Positions 33,788 through 43,059 of a stretch of DNA of 64,000 nucleotides are shown one piece after another. The stretch is from an uncultured Bacilli bacterium. GTDB lineage: Bacteria > Bacillota_I > Bacilli_A > RF39 > UBA660. The first letter of the stretch is position 1; each line of letters opens with the position of its first letter. The translations under genes were made by a program, and so were the position numbers. The stretch is taken from positions 1-64,000 of the forward strand of contig CAKONC010000002.1 in assembly GCA_934096985.1 (NCBI GenBank), given 5' to 3'. Under the pieces are notes generated by a model that saw only the letters and a list, made by a program, of their open reading frames with translations, did not search any database and was not told the DNA's origin.

Positions 33788-36103
33788 TTATACATTATTT
33801 GTTTTCTTTAAAATATAGTTTGATAGAAATTTTAATTTATCAAATATATACATACTACATATAAATAAAACTACAAAAACTAATATTGTATCTTTATTTA
33901 CAAGGCTAATGTTAAAAAAGTCATTTTGAAATAATGCACAATACTCAAATGCTAAAAATAAAATGCACATCATTATACCTCTTAAAAAGTTATAAGGTTT
34001 ACATATATAATTTAAAAATATGAACCCTGTCGTAGCAGTCAAAAATACTGTCAACGTAGAACATAAATTTGGATCTAAATTAAATGATTTTTCAAACAAA
34101 TTAATAATTACAACATTAAACACTACAGTCAAAGCACTAGGTAATGATTTTAAGAAAATTTTAAATAAAAAGTTTCCTTTAACAATGTCAGTATTTGGCT
34201 CTAATGCTAGTATAAATGATGGAACTCCGATTGTAAAAAATGTGATTAACGTCAAATGTATAGGAATAAAGAAATATTCTGTGTTAAGAAAAATACATGC
34301 TAAAATTAAAATTATTGTAAATATAGTTTTACTAAGAAGAAGTGATGAACTTCTTTCAATATTGTTAATGCTACGTCTTCCCTCTTTTAGTATTTTCGGT
34401 AAATTATCTATTTTTGAATCAAGTAAAACAAACTGACTAACATTTTTAGCAGCCTCACTACCACTTGCCATTGCAATAGAGCAATCTGCTTGTTTTAAAG
34501 CCAAACAATCATTTACTCCATCACCTGTCATAGCTACAAAATGTTTTTTTTCTTGAAGAGCCATAATAATAAGTTTCTTTTGCTCTGGTTTAACTCTGCC
34601 CAAAATATTATAGTTTTCAATTACATCAGAAATATTTTCGTTTTCAACAGTGGACATATCAATTGCTCGTATATCAGTGTATCCAACCCTTTCGGCAATT
34701 TTTGAAACAGTTATTGGATTATCACCACTGATAATTTTTATATCAACACCTTCATTTTTAAAATAATTCAATGTTTCACTTGCATTTTCTTTAATTTTAT
34801 CTTGAATTAATATATAGGCAACAGGTTTTAAATTATCTATTTTCTTTAAGCTTTCACCACTTGCAAGAAGAAGTACACGATAATCTTTTTGATATGTAGA
34901 AATCTCTTTCAAGGGTTTTTTTAGTAAATTTTCTGGACTTCCTAAAAAGTATACACCCTCTTTAAATTTTACTCCAGAATACTTTCTAATACTTGAAAAA
35001 GGTAATGTTTCTAACGTTTCATAATCATGAAGCTCATTTGTAACATAATTTTCAATAGATTTAAATGTTGGTGATGGATCATCTAAAGCATTAACATAAT
35101 TACTTAATAATTCTTTTATCTTACTTTTTTTATTATTTTTATATGGAATTACATCTTTAACTTCCATCACGCCTTCGGTAATTGTTCCGGTTTTATCCAA
35201 ACAAATAACATCAACTCTTGCTAAATTCTCTATCGAATATAAATCTTGAACTAAAACATTATATTTACGAAGTCTAAGTACACTTACCGCCATAGCCGAA
35301 GATGTTAAAAGCACTAATCCTTCAGGAATCATACCAATTAAAGCACTTACCATACTCATGATAGAATTTGGCACGTTATGAGTAATGTTCATTTGATTTA
35401 TAAAAAATAAAATTCCTACTGGGATAAGTAAAATACTAAGTATTTTAAGCATTTTATTAAATGAATTATATATAACAGAATTTGTTTTTTTAATATATTT
35501 TGTTTCACTGCTTATTTTAGAAATATAGTTGTCTTTACCAACATGAATAACTTTAGCATATACTTTTCCACTTACAATAAATGAACCACTTATAAGCTCA
35601 TCTCCAGCTTTTTTAGTTATAATTTTTTCTTCACCTGTAATAAATGACTCATTTACTTCACATGTACCATCTAAAATAAGTGAATCAGTTACAACTTGAT
35701 TGCCTATTTTATATAAACAAACGTCATCTAAAACAAGATTTTCTCTAGTAAGCTCAATAATATTATCATCTCTTAAAACTGAGATCTTAGCATCTGCAAT
35801 AACATTTAATTTATCAATCGTCTTTTTTGCAAGAATTTCTTCAATAGTACTAATTATGGTATTAGTAACAATTACATTTACAAATAAACAATTTTTAAGT
35901 GCATATAAAAATTTGCCAGAAATTATTCCACTAAAAATGACAAGTCCACCAAGTAATACATTTATAAAATTAAAATAGGTAAAAGCATTTGATTTAATAA
36001 TTTCTTTTATTGTTTTAGTTCTAGGCTCATCTATATAATTTACTTTATTATCATTTACTCTTTCTATAACTTCATTACTAGTAAGTCCCACTATTTTTTT
36101 CAT
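33788..36103 (-). CDS. P-type cation-transporting ATPase
   Basis: A 771-aa pump. FITGEE is the actuator TGE motif, DVICLDKTGTITEG carries the phosphorylated Asp near residue 300, and MTGDGVNDCLALKQAD is the hinge motif. The membrane motif IGMIPEGLVLL is of the PEGL type found in P2-like Ca2+/Mn2+ pumps of Firmicutes (e.g. pneumococcal CaxP/MgtA), not the CPC of metal pumps. Calcium or manganese export is the best guess. It overlaps no neighbour and leads the 144-aa membrane gene. Confidence 0.82.
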   Translation of the reverse strand: MKKIVGLTSNEVIERVNDNKVNYIDEPRTKTIKEIIKSNAFTYFNFINVLLGGLVIFSGIISGKFLYALKNCLFVNVIVTNTIISTIEEILAKKTIDKLNVIADAKISVLRDDNIIELTRENLVLDDVCLYKIGNQVVTDSLILDGTCEVNESFITGEEKIITKKAGDELISGSFIVSGKVYAKVIHVGKDNYISKISSETKYIKKTNSVIYNSFNKMLKILSILLIPVGILFFINQMNITHNVPNSIMSMVSALIGMIPEGLVLLTSSAMAVSVLRLRKYNVLVQDLYSIENLARVDVICLDKTGTITEGVMEVKDVIPYKNNKKSKIKELLSNYVNALDDPSPTFKSIENYVTNELHDYETLETLPFSSIRKYSGVKFKEGVYFLGSPENLLKKPLKEISTYQKDYRVLLLASGESLKKIDNLKPVAYILIQDKIKENASETLNYFKNEGVDIKIISGDNPITVSKIAERVGYTDIRAIDMSTVENENISDVIENYNILGRVKPEQKKLIIMALQEKKHFVAMTGDGVNDCLALKQADCSIAMASGSEAAKNVSQFVLLDSKIDNLPKILKEGRRSINNIERSSSLLLSKTIFTIILILACIFLNTEYFFIPIHLTLITFFTIGVPSFILALEPNTDIVKGNFLFKIFLKSLPSALTVVFNVVIINLFEKSFNLDPNLCSTLTVFLTATTGFIFLNYICKPYNFLRGIMMCILFLAFEYCALFQNDFFNISLVNKDTILVFVVLFICSMYIFDKLKFLSNYILKKTNNV

Positions 36104-36162
36104 CTACATCTTCCCATATCTTATATATAGTAGTATATCATAAAAAAGGATTTTTGACATAA

Positions 36163-36193
36163 TAAAAAAAATAAACTTTACTTTAAAAGTTTA
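36163..36193 (-). terminator. Intrinsic terminator
   Basis: AAACTTTTAAAGTAAAGTTT can pair on the minus strand and is followed by eight T; it overlaps the metallophosphoesterase stop. Confidence 0.65.
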
Positions 36194-37105
36194 CTTTTTT
36201 TGAAGTTTTCTAGAGTTTACTTTTACTTCATCAATGCTCATTGGATAAAAAATATTAAATTTTTCTAAAAAGCCAGCACTTTCCTGAAGTTTAGTAATTC
36301 CACCATTTATAATTAAATGAATTTCATGTCCGTTTATAGTTATTACCTTACTTCCTCTAGCATTATCTGGAAATAAAGATTTATTCGGAGCAATAATTCC
36401 CTTATTATTTCTTATAATATCATCAATAACTGGGAAAACCATACCATTATGCATGTGTCCACAGAAAACGAAATCAAATTCTCTTATACATTTAATTATA
36501 TCAGGATCAGTCATATATATTGGTGAATGAACTATTAATATTTTCACTTTTGAGTTATCTAAATGTGATATGTATGAAGAAAATCTTTTCATAATTTCAA
36601 GTTTACCTAATAACCACTCTTTGCTTTCACAGTTTCCACTATTAAAATAATATTGGTAAGGAAGTTCTAAAGAATATATAATAACTTTTTCATCTTCATA
36701 ATATGGATCATAATGAGAAACATAAACATTTTTTATTTGATTAGCTTCTTTCCAATATTCTTCAGGAAAAGCATACTTTCCTTGTTTAAAGTCACAAGTA
36801 GTAAAGTCATGGCTTCCTAAGTTAACAAAAGTTTTATATTTTTTGCCAAGACCTTCAAGCCAATATAGTAATTTTTCGGCTTTTGCTTTATCAGTTTTTA
36901 AAAAATCAACGCTATCAATAATATCTCCTGCCATACAAAGATATTCTAAAGGACTCGAAGCTAAGTTTTCTTCAATTATTTCAAGTTTTTTATCATCAAA
37001 TCCCTTAAAATAATGTAAATCTCCAAAAGTTTTTACATTAATGTCATTCTTTTTTTCAGGCATTACATAATTATGAACTTTATTTTGAACCATTCTATCT
37101 ATCAT
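36191..37105 (-). CDS. Calcineurin-like metallophosphoesterase
   Basis: A 304-aa enzyme with motif order GDLHYFKGFD (D-x-H), AGDIIDSVD (GDxxD), NLGSHDFTT (GNHD with Ser in place of Asn), IVHSPIYM and CGHMHNG (GHxH). Two metals hydrolyse a phosphoester; the substrate is not predictable. ATG at 37105 follows GGGGGATTTAT. The Asn to Ser change removes a conserved metal ligand and could lower activity. It starts about 50 bp after mtnN and is probably cotranscribed. Confidence 0.78.
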   Translation of the reverse strand: MIDRMVQNKVHNYVMPEKKNDINVKTFGDLHYFKGFDDKKLEIIEENLASSPLEYLCMAGDIIDSVDFLKTDKAKAEKLLYWLEGLGKKYKTFVNLGSHDFTTCDFKQGKYAFPEEYWKEANQIKNVYVSHYDPYYEDEKVIIYSLELPYQYYFNSGNCESKEWLLGKLEIMKRFSSYISHLDNSKVKILIVHSPIYMTDPDIIKCIREFDFVFCGHMHNGMVFPVIDDIIRNNKGIIAPNKSLFPDNARGSKVITINGHEIHLIINGGITKLQESAGFLEKFNIFYPMSIDEVKVNSRKLQKK

Positions 37106-37152
37106 ATAAATCCCCCATTTGCAAGTTATGATACTACCTTTTCTTAGAAAAA

Positions 37153-37854
37153 TCAACTTTCAATATTAATTTTTTCAATCATTTTCTTTAAAAATTTAGT
37201 AACTATTTTAGAACTTGTTTCTAAAAACTTTTCGTAAGTCATTACATTTTGATTGTTAGGTATGTCTGATATAGCACGTACTACTAAAAATGGTACACCA
37301 GACAAAAATGCAGTTTGTGCTATACTAGCACCTTCCATATCAACACATAAAGCATTAAATTTTTTATTTATTTTTTGACTCATTTTTGCATCCGTACAAA
37401 AAATATCTCCAGAGGCAATTGTTCCCGTATGAAAAGATGTATTTTTTAATTCTTTTTTTGAACTTTCTGCAATATGTAAAAGATATTCATCTGAAGATAA
37501 ATATACGCCAACATTTGGGATATATCCTTTTTCATGATTAAAGGCTGTTATATCAAAATCATGTTGAACAAGTTTGCTTCCAATAACTATATCACAAACA
37601 TTTAGATTATCAGAAAGGCCTCCGGCAACACCAACATTAATTATAAAATCAACTTTCATTATATCAATTATTATTTGAGTGCATCTTGCACTATTTACTT
37701 TACCAACTCCGCATAACGCTAATATACATGTTTTATCACTTATAAGTGTTTCATAAAACTTAATACCAAACATTTCAAATTCATTTGTAATTTCAGAAAT
37801 TTTTTTCATTTCATTAATTTCTTCTTCTATTGCAAATATTATACCGATTTTCAT
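37153..37854 (-). CDS. mtnN: 5'-methylthioadenosine/S-adenosylhomocysteine nucleosidase
   Basis: A 233-aa nucleosidase. MKIGIIFAIEEEINEM, CGVGKVNSARCTQIIID, NVGVAGGL and CVDMEGASIAQ (the ribose-binding ME motif) with VVRAISD (catalytic Asp) are all present. It cleaves MTA and SAH for methionine salvage and makes the AI-2 precursor. Length is normal. It follows the sigma factor by 13 bp and is likely in the same operon. Confidence 0.92.
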   Translation of the reverse strand: MKIGIIFAIEEEINEMKKISEITNEFEMFGIKFYETLISDKTCILALCGVGKVNSARCTQIIIDIMKVDFIINVGVAGGLSDNLNVCDIVIGSKLVQHDFDITAFNHEKGYIPNVGVYLSSDEYLLHIAESSKKELKNTSFHTGTIASGDIFCTDAKMSQKINKKFNALCVDMEGASIAQTAFLSGVPFLVVRAISDIPNNQNVMTYEKFLETSSKIVTKFLKKMIEKINIES

Positions 37855-37866
37855 ATATTATCCTTT

Positions 37867-39273
37867 CTATCCAAGGTAATCTTTTAAGCTATATTTAATA
37901 TCTTTTTTATTTAATTTACCTAATGCTCTAATTTCAATTTGTCTTACTCTTTCTCTTGAAACTCCCATTTCTTCACTTAAAGTTTCTAATCGAATTTTTT
38001 TACCAGTTTCTGTATCAATTCCAAATCTTTTTTTTAAAATCATTATTTCCTTTGAAGTTAAAGTTTCCCTCATTGCCCTTTCACATAATTGAGGAAGCAT
38101 ACTATCCATAACCGTTTCATCTGTATGATACCTAACATCTTCGACAAGATAACCATATGTAGTCTTTTTACCATCGACATCTACGGGAGCATCCAAAGAG
38201 ATTGGCTCTTTAAATGCATCAATAAGTTCTTTTATTTGCTTAATTGTCAAACTTAAATTTTCTGCAATTAGTTCAAGTGATGGATCATAGCCATTTTCCT
38301 GTCGATATGAATTAACATATTTTTTATATTTAATAAATGTTAAATATAAATCTATTGGTTTTCTTATTTCATTTACTATATCAGGAACAGCCCTATTTAT
38401 ACTATTATTAATCCACCACGTAGCATAAGTTAAAAACTTGCAGCCCCTATCAATATCAAATTTATTAACAGCTTTAATAAGGCCAATGCTTGCTTCCTGC
38501 AAAATTTCATCTAGACGAGTTCTAGCAAATGGATGATTCGTAGAAATTATATTAGCCCATCTTAAATTTCTCATAAAAAAATTATATTTAGCAACAATAC
38601 ATTTTTTTACCAAATCTAGTTCTGAAAATAAAGTATTATCATCTAAGCTTGTAGCATTATTAAAATTAAGCTCAGGAAAAACAATCTTCAATTCATTTTC
38701 ACATGGTCTTTTATCACTAAAATATTTTAAATATTTTTTTATATAAATACCATCTTCTTTTAAAATACCTTCATCATTTAGCATATATGGCAAGCTTTTA
38801 AGTTCTTTTAACAATGAAATAGCTTTTGAGTAATCAATTACACTAAGCATCGATTTTATTAATATTGGAATGTTCAGCCTTGGATATAAAATACTAAAAG
38901 TGGGGTCATTAATAATTAAATATTTGCTTTTTCTACTATCCTTCAAATATTGGCCAAATAATTTTTCTTCGTTAGGTGTCATAGCATTTCCACTATTACC
39001 ATTATTAACAAGCATTATATAACCAACAGTATCAATTCTCTTATCTTCTACTGAATAATTGTAATCTTTTTTACATACATTATCAAAATAATATTGAAAC
39101 TTCTTAGCAAAAGCCATAAAATTTTCTTCATCTAAACTATTAGCACGTCTTTCAAAATATGATTTAACTTTATCCAAGCCAAATTTTTGCTGAAGTCCTA
39201 AAAAAGTTACTTCATTAAATTCATCAAAACTATCTAAAAGCATGCAGAATTTTTCGTAAGAAATTTTTTCCAT
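37867..39273 (-). CDS. Sigma-70-family RNA polymerase sigma factor with divergent N-terminus
   Basis: A 468-aa sigma factor. The first 200 residues have no clear match except a region-1.2-like stretch (AMTPNEEKLFGQYLKDS). Region 2 is at 220-305 (EILQEASIGLIKAVNKFD, KFLTYATWWINNSINRAVPD), region 3 follows, and region 4 ends LETLSEEMGVSRERVRQIEIRAL. The YATWWI core suits -10 melting, but the following residues (NEIRKPIDLYLTF) differ from housekeeping RpoD (RTIRIPVHM). It may be an alternative primary-like sigma factor; an RpoD elsewhere is expected. Confidence 0.8.
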   Translation of the reverse strand: MEKISYEKFCMLLDSFDEFNEVTFLGLQQKFGLDKVKSYFERRANSLDEENFMAFAKKFQYYFDNVCKKDYNYSVEDKRIDTVGYIMLVNNGNSGNAMTPNEEKLFGQYLKDSRKSKYLIINDPTFSILYPRLNIPILIKSMLSVIDYSKAISLLKELKSLPYMLNDEGILKEDGIYIKKYLKYFSDKRPCENELKIVFPELNFNNATSLDDNTLFSELDLVKKCIVAKYNFFMRNLRWANIISTNHPFARTRLDEILQEASIGLIKAVNKFDIDRGCKFLTYATWWINNSINRAVPDIVNEIRKPIDLYLTFIKYKKYVNSYRQENGYDPSLELIAENLSLTIKQIKELIDAFKEPISLDAPVDVDGKKTTYGYLVEDVRYHTDETVMDSMLPQLCERAMRETLTSKEIMILKKRFGIDTETGKKIRLETLSEEMGVSRERVRQIEIRALGKLNKKDIKYSLKDYLG

Positions 39274-39297
39274 AAGTCCCCCTTAATGACGAGAGTT

Positions 39298-39326
39298 ATT
39301 TTATCATAATCAAGAAAATTTATCAA
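39298..39326 (-). promoter_or_regulatory. Promoter of the sigma-factor operon
   Basis: TTGATA (39326-39321), 17-bp spacer ending in TGA, TAAAAT (39303-39298): a -35 with an extended -10. Confidence 0.7.
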
Positions 39327-39342
39327 TATAACCCATTTTTAG

Positions 39343-39374
39343 TTGTTTAAAATTATTATTAAGTATGATATAAT
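39343..39374 (+). promoter_or_regulatory. Promoter of the 47-aa peptide gene
   Basis: Extended -10 TGATATAAT (TATAAT at 39369-39374) with TTGTTT at 39343-39348; the 20-bp spacing is long, so the extended -10 probably matters most. Confidence 0.5.
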
Positions 39375-39395
39375 TTTTTTAGAAAGGGAATAAAA

Positions 39396-39539
39396 ATGAC
39401 AAAAAGCACAAAAAGTGTAAAGAAAACGATAACTAAAAAAAATGAAATGATTGAAAAAAGTAAATTTAATGCATTATTACTAGTTACATTTATTTTACTT
39501 GCAATCTGCATATTTTTAGTTATAGCAACATTCATCTAA
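39396..39539 (+). CDS. Small membrane protein, 47 aa
   Basis: ATG after AGAAAGGGAATAAAA. A basic N-terminal half (MTKSTKSVKKTITKKNE) is followed by one membrane segment (FNALLLVTFILLAICIFLV) and the frame ends at a TAA. It lies just upstream of tRNA-Arg, with which it may share a transcript. Function unknown; single-span lysine-rich peptides of this size are common small membrane proteins. Confidence 0.6.
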   Translation: MTKSTKSVKKTITKKNEMIEKSKFNALLLVTFILLAICIFLVIATFI

Positions 39540-39553
39540 GATTTTTTCCTTCT

Positions 39554-39632
39554 GTCCCCGTAGCTCAGCTGGATAGAGCACAGACCTCCTAAGTCTGGTT
39601 TTGCGGTGGTTCAAGTCCACTCGGGGACGCCA
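39554..39632 (+). tRNA. tRNA-Arg (anticodon CCU)
   Basis: A complete cloverleaf: acceptor GTCCCCG/CGGGGAC, D-arm with AGCTCAGCTGGATAGAGC, anticodon stem CAGAC/GTCTG around CTCCTAA (anticodon CCT at 39588-39590, reading AGG), T-arm GTGG-TTCAAGT-CCAC, and encoded GCCA end. Confidence 0.95.
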
Positions 39633-39641
39633 AATTACATA

Positions 39642-39671
39642 AAACTAATTATTATGCTAATTAGTTTTTTT
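39642..39671 (+). terminator. Intrinsic terminator after tRNA-Arg
   Basis: AAACTAATTATTATGCTAATTAGTTT hairpin followed by TTTTT. Confidence 0.8.
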
Positions 39672-39682
39672 ATGCCTAAACA

Positions 39683-39710
39683 TTGACTTTAATACAATTT
39701 ATAGTATAAT
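39683..39710 (+). promoter_or_regulatory. rpsD promoter
   Basis: TTGACT (39683-39688), 16-bp spacer, TATAAT (39705-39710). Confidence 0.75.
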
Positions 39711-39717
39711 ATTATTG

Positions 39718-39850
39718 CAACTTAAATTGGCAGTGATATTAGCTAATATAAAGTGTTTGCCTCGAAATAAAGTAATCTTCTGCCTAAGATGAAATTAATG
39801 CAAACTCCCTATATTAAGTTAATACCTATCTTTTTATTTGTAATATTTAA
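39718..39850 (+). ncRNA. rpsD (S4) leader, putative autoregulatory RNA
   Basis: About 150 transcribed bases without a gene precede rpsD. Short complementary segments occur (AATATAAAG with CTATATT, CAAAGCA-type pairings around GTTTGCC and GGCAAAC-like TGCAAAC), suggesting a folded leader. In Bacilli, rpsD is a separate unit controlled by S4 binding to its own leader. Assigned by position; I did not fold it in detail. Confidence 0.45.
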
Positions 39851-39864
39851 GAAAGGAGATTTTT

Positions 39865-40467
39865 ATGGCTAGATACACAGGATCATCTTATAAAAAATCA
39901 AGAAGATATGGTTTCTCTACTCTTGAAACTGGAAAAGAACTTGCTAAAAGACCTTATGCACCTGGTGCTCATGGAAAAGATAAAAAAAGAAAACTAAGTG
40001 AATATGGTATCCAACTTCAAGAAAAACAAAAAGTTAGAGTTATGTATGGTCTTACTGAAAAACAATTTAGAAAAGTATTTGAAAAAGCTTCTAAAATGCA
40101 CGGAATTGCTGGTGAAAATTTATTAGTACTTCTTGAATCAAGACTTGATAATTTAGTTTATCGTATGGGTCTTGCTAGAACTAGAAGAGCTTCAAGACAA
40201 ATTGTTAATCATGGACATATTTTAGTAAATGGAATCAAAGTTGATATTCCATCATATACTTGCAAACCTGGTGATATTATTTCTGTAAAAGAAAATAGTT
40301 TAAACCATGCTGGTATCAAAGAAACTATTGAACTTGGTATTAAAACACCTGCTTTCGTTGAATTTGATGCTAAAAAACTTGAAGGAAAATATGTTAGAAT
40401 TCCTGACAGAAGTGAATTAAATCAAGAAATTAACGAACAACTAATTGTTGAATACTACAATAGATAA
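39865..40467 (+). CDS. rpsD: 30S ribosomal protein S4
   Basis: A 200-aa S4: [18 protein letters not shown] at the start, [19 protein letters not shown], the S4 RNA-binding domain [28 protein letters not shown], and a normal C-terminus. AAGAAAGGAGA precedes the ATG. It nucleates 30S assembly on 16S rRNA and represses its own synthesis in many bacteria. It is single-gene, flanked by tRNA-Arg and a bidirectional terminator. Confidence 0.96.
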   Translation: MARYTGSSYKKSRRYGFSTLETGKELAKRPYAPGAHGKDKKRKLSEYGIQLQEKQKVRVMYGLTEKQFRKVFEKASKMHGIAGENLLVLLESRLDNLVYRMGLARTRRASRQIVNHGHILVNGIKVDIPSYTCKPGDIISVKENSLNHAGIKETIELGIKTPAFVEFDAKKLEGKYVRIPDRSELNQEINEQLIVEYYNR

Positions 40468-40469
40468 TA

Positions 40470-40507
40470 AAAAAAAGATAATGAAATTAATCATTATCCT
40501 TTTTTTT
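40470..40507. terminator. Bidirectional terminator between rpsD and ymfH
   Basis: GATAATGA-AATTAA-TCATTATC stem with eight A to the left and eight T to the right, shared by converging genes. Confidence 0.85.
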
Positions 40508-41767
40508 AGGTTTTAATATGACATAACATCTTTCATTACCTATACTTTTTATAATTTTTTGAGCATCCTCAATTTTAAGACTTTCAAAAATCGAAGGAAC
40601 ATTATTAATAATACCATCATATCTCATAATATCACTTCTTATTTGATTATTAACATCAAAAGCATCCTCATATCCTAAAATACTTGAGGCAATACTTACC
40701 CTATTTTTTCTAATAAAATCATCTTCCGGAATTTCTAAATTATCAAGTTTTTCTTCAGTAAGTTTAATAATTTCTTTTGGAAAAGATGACGATGTTTCAA
40801 AAAGTAAAATTACAAAATCTTTATTTATAGATACGCTATAACTAAAATCATCTACAAGTCTATTATTTATAATGTATTCCTTAAATAAACTTGTTGACCC
40901 AAAATTTATGTTAAGTGACATATTTAAATATATTCTTAAATATAAATCCGTAAAGTCTTTGAATTTTTTTCTATCAATTTTAACCCCAAAGAAAACTTTT
41001 TCTTTTGTAACATTTGTATTAATAATACTTTCTTTTTTATTAATTTTCTTAGGCTCTTTAGGGCATATAATCTTCGGATTTAAATATTTGGTGCTTTCAT
41101 TATTTTCATAAAACTCTTCACAAACTTTAATTACTTCATAAGGATTTACGTTTCCTGTTACCACTAAAAACATATTTTTAGGATGATAAAATGCATCAAA
41201 AACATTTTGGGCATCTTCCATCGTAATTGTTTTTATATCTTCAGGTTTACCAGTAACTAAAAAGCGATGATTATCTTCTTTATAAATGTTATTAAGAAGT
41301 TTAAAATAGCCTTCATTATAGGGATTATCCATAGTCATTTTTGCTTCTTCAATTATAATTGGCTTTTCTTTAGCTACTAAATCTTTAGTAAAATAATTAT
41401 TATTTACAAAGAATAATAAATGATTTAAATTTTCTTTTAAATTTGAATTACACATTACTTCATAAGAAGTATGATCATAAGTTGTATATGCATTTGCATA
41501 ACTTCCTATTTTATTAAAAAAGTCATGAGCTGTTTTACCATCTTTTTCATTAAATTTAATATGTTCTAAAAAATGAGCCATACCATTTGGAACATTATAT
41601 TTTTTACCTTGCACTTCATAAGAAGTATGTAAACTTCCATATCTAATAGTAAGTGTCATATAAATATCATTTGCTTTATTAAATGGCCAAATATATATTT
41701 TTAATCCACATGGTAAAGTATGTTCATAAATTATTTCATTAATTCTTTCAATTGTTATTTTCTTCAT
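40487..41767 (-). CDS. ymfH: M16-family zinc peptidase (YmfH-like)
   Basis: A 426-aa peptidase with the inverted zinc motif HFLEH (His65, Glu68, His69) and downstream Glu in IIIEEAKM. This is the catalytic member of the YmfF/YmfH pair; in B. subtilis both are needed for EF-P 5-aminopentanol modification. ATG at 41767 follows GAGGGTAAGC and lies inside the end of ymfF (20-bp overlap), so the two are coupled. Confidence 0.85.
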   Translation of the reverse strand: MKKITIERINEIIYEHTLPCGLKIYIWPFNKANDIYMTLTIRYGSLHTSYEVQGKKYNVPNGMAHFLEHIKFNEKDGKTAHDFFNKIGSYANAYTTYDHTSYEVMCNSNLKENLNHLLFFVNNNYFTKDLVAKEKPIIIEEAKMTMDNPYNEGYFKLLNNIYKEDNHRFLVTGKPEDIKTITMEDAQNVFDAFYHPKNMFLVVTGNVNPYEVIKVCEEFYENNESTKYLNPKIICPKEPKKINKKESIINTNVTKEKVFFGVKIDRKKFKDFTDLYLRIYLNMSLNINFGSTSLFKEYIINNRLVDDFSYSVSINKDFVILLFETSSSFPKEIIKLTEEKLDNLEIPEDDFIRKNRVSIASSILGYEDAFDVNNQIRSDIMRYDGIINNVPSIFESLKIEDAQKIIKSIGNERCYVILKPKKKDND

Positions 41768-43028
41768 GCTTACCCTCATTTAAACTATAAATTGTATTAA
41801 GTTTTACTTTATTTGCAACTTTTATTATATCTTCTTTAGTAATTTTTTCTATTTTTTCTAATTTTTCATCAAATGAATAATTTCCATTAAATACTTTAAG
41901 TTCATAGTTATTTAAAATACCCATCTCTGAATTTTTACCAAGTTCTAAAGAAAGTTTTAAATTATTTATTGCATCTTTTATATCATCGTCAGTAAATTTG
42001 CCTTTTTGCATTTCTTTTAGTGCTTTACCACTTAATTTAATGGCCTTTTCAATATTTTCTTTTTTTAATGAAACTACTTCACATAATAAGTTATCATATC
42101 TAAAATTCATACTTGATACTCTATAACATAATCCATTTTTTTCTCTTAGATATTGATACAACTTACTTGTTAAACCACCATTACCAAAAATATAATTAAA
42201 TATTGGAAAAACTAATTCTTTTTCATCTTTTGATAAATCATAAGTATTATAAAGCATAACAAGTTGAGATTGCATAAAACTTGATTCCATAAAGTCTTTT
42301 TTAACTTTCTTTCTAAGTTTATTTTCTATGCTATAACTAAAGTCTTCACTATTAATTCTATTATTATGGTAATTTTCTTTTATTAAAGAAGTAATATTTT
42401 CCATATTTAAATTACCTACTACAAATATATCTACAACAGATTCATTCATTACTTTAATATATTCATTATATAAAGACTCTGGCGTAACTTTTTCAATATC
42501 CTCTTTAGAACCTAAAACTAAATAAGAACTCATTGAATCTTTGTCCATGGTATTAAGGGCATTATTTATGGCCATTTTACCTGGATTTTCTGAAATACTT
42601 TCAATATCTAATAAAATATCGTTTTTTATATTATTAAAGGAAGTCAAATCAAATTCATTATTATTAGTATTAGGTCTTAGAATCATATCAAATAAAAATT
42701 TAACAACATTATTTATGTAGTCTTTTTCTTTTATAAATTCTGGATTTATAAAATCTACCGCAAAAATAATGGCAGCAGTTCCACCAACTTTTGCAAGTTG
42801 ACATGAATAAAAACATTTATATAAATTTTCTATTTGAATAGATAGTTTCCTACTTGTATTATAGTCTTTCGAAGAATCTCCTAAAACTCCTGAAAGAAAT
42901 GATCTTATAGGAAGTTTTTCTTTATCGGCTTTAAAACGAAAAAATACTTCTATCCTTGAGGTTTTAAATCTATCAGTTTTAATAGTATGTATTTTATAAG
43001 ACTTTTGGTCAAATGTTTGATATTTCAT
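41748..43028 (-). CDS. ymfF: M16-family peptidase-like partner (YmfF-like)
   Basis: A 426-aa M16-fold protein without the HxxEH motif: the corresponding region reads LPIRSFLSGVLGDSSK. It retains the C-terminal glycine-rich domain segment (FNYIFGNGGLTSKLYQYLREKNGLCY). It is expected to be the non-catalytic half of a heterodimer with YmfH. AGAAGGAGAAATATG context at the start is good. Confidence 0.82.
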   Translation of the reverse strand: MKYQTFDQKSYKIHTIKTDRFKTSRIEVFFRFKADKEKLPIRSFLSGVLGDSSKDYNTSRKLSIQIENLYKCFYSCQLAKVGGTAAIIFAVDFINPEFIKEKDYINNVVKFLFDMILRPNTNNNEFDLTSFNNIKNDILLDIESISENPGKMAINNALNTMDKDSMSSYLVLGSKEDIEKVTPESLYNEYIKVMNESVVDIFVVGNLNMENITSLIKENYHNNRINSEDFSYSIENKLRKKVKKDFMESSFMQSQLVMLYNTYDLSKDEKELVFPIFNYIFGNGGLTSKLYQYLREKNGLCYRVSSMNFRYDNLLCEVVSLKKENIEKAIKLSGKALKEMQKGKFTDDDIKDAINNLKLSLELGKNSEMGILNNYELKVFNGNYSFDEKLEKIEKITKEDIIKVANKVKLNTIYSLNEGKHEENNN

Positions 43029-43059
43029 ATTTCTCCTTCTTACTTATTATTGTCAGTTT

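Noticed and set aside
34020..34436. Plus-strand frame of 138 codons opposite the P-type ATPase
   Set aside because: Fully inside the ATPase gene; no ribosome site, and composition mirrors the complementary strand.
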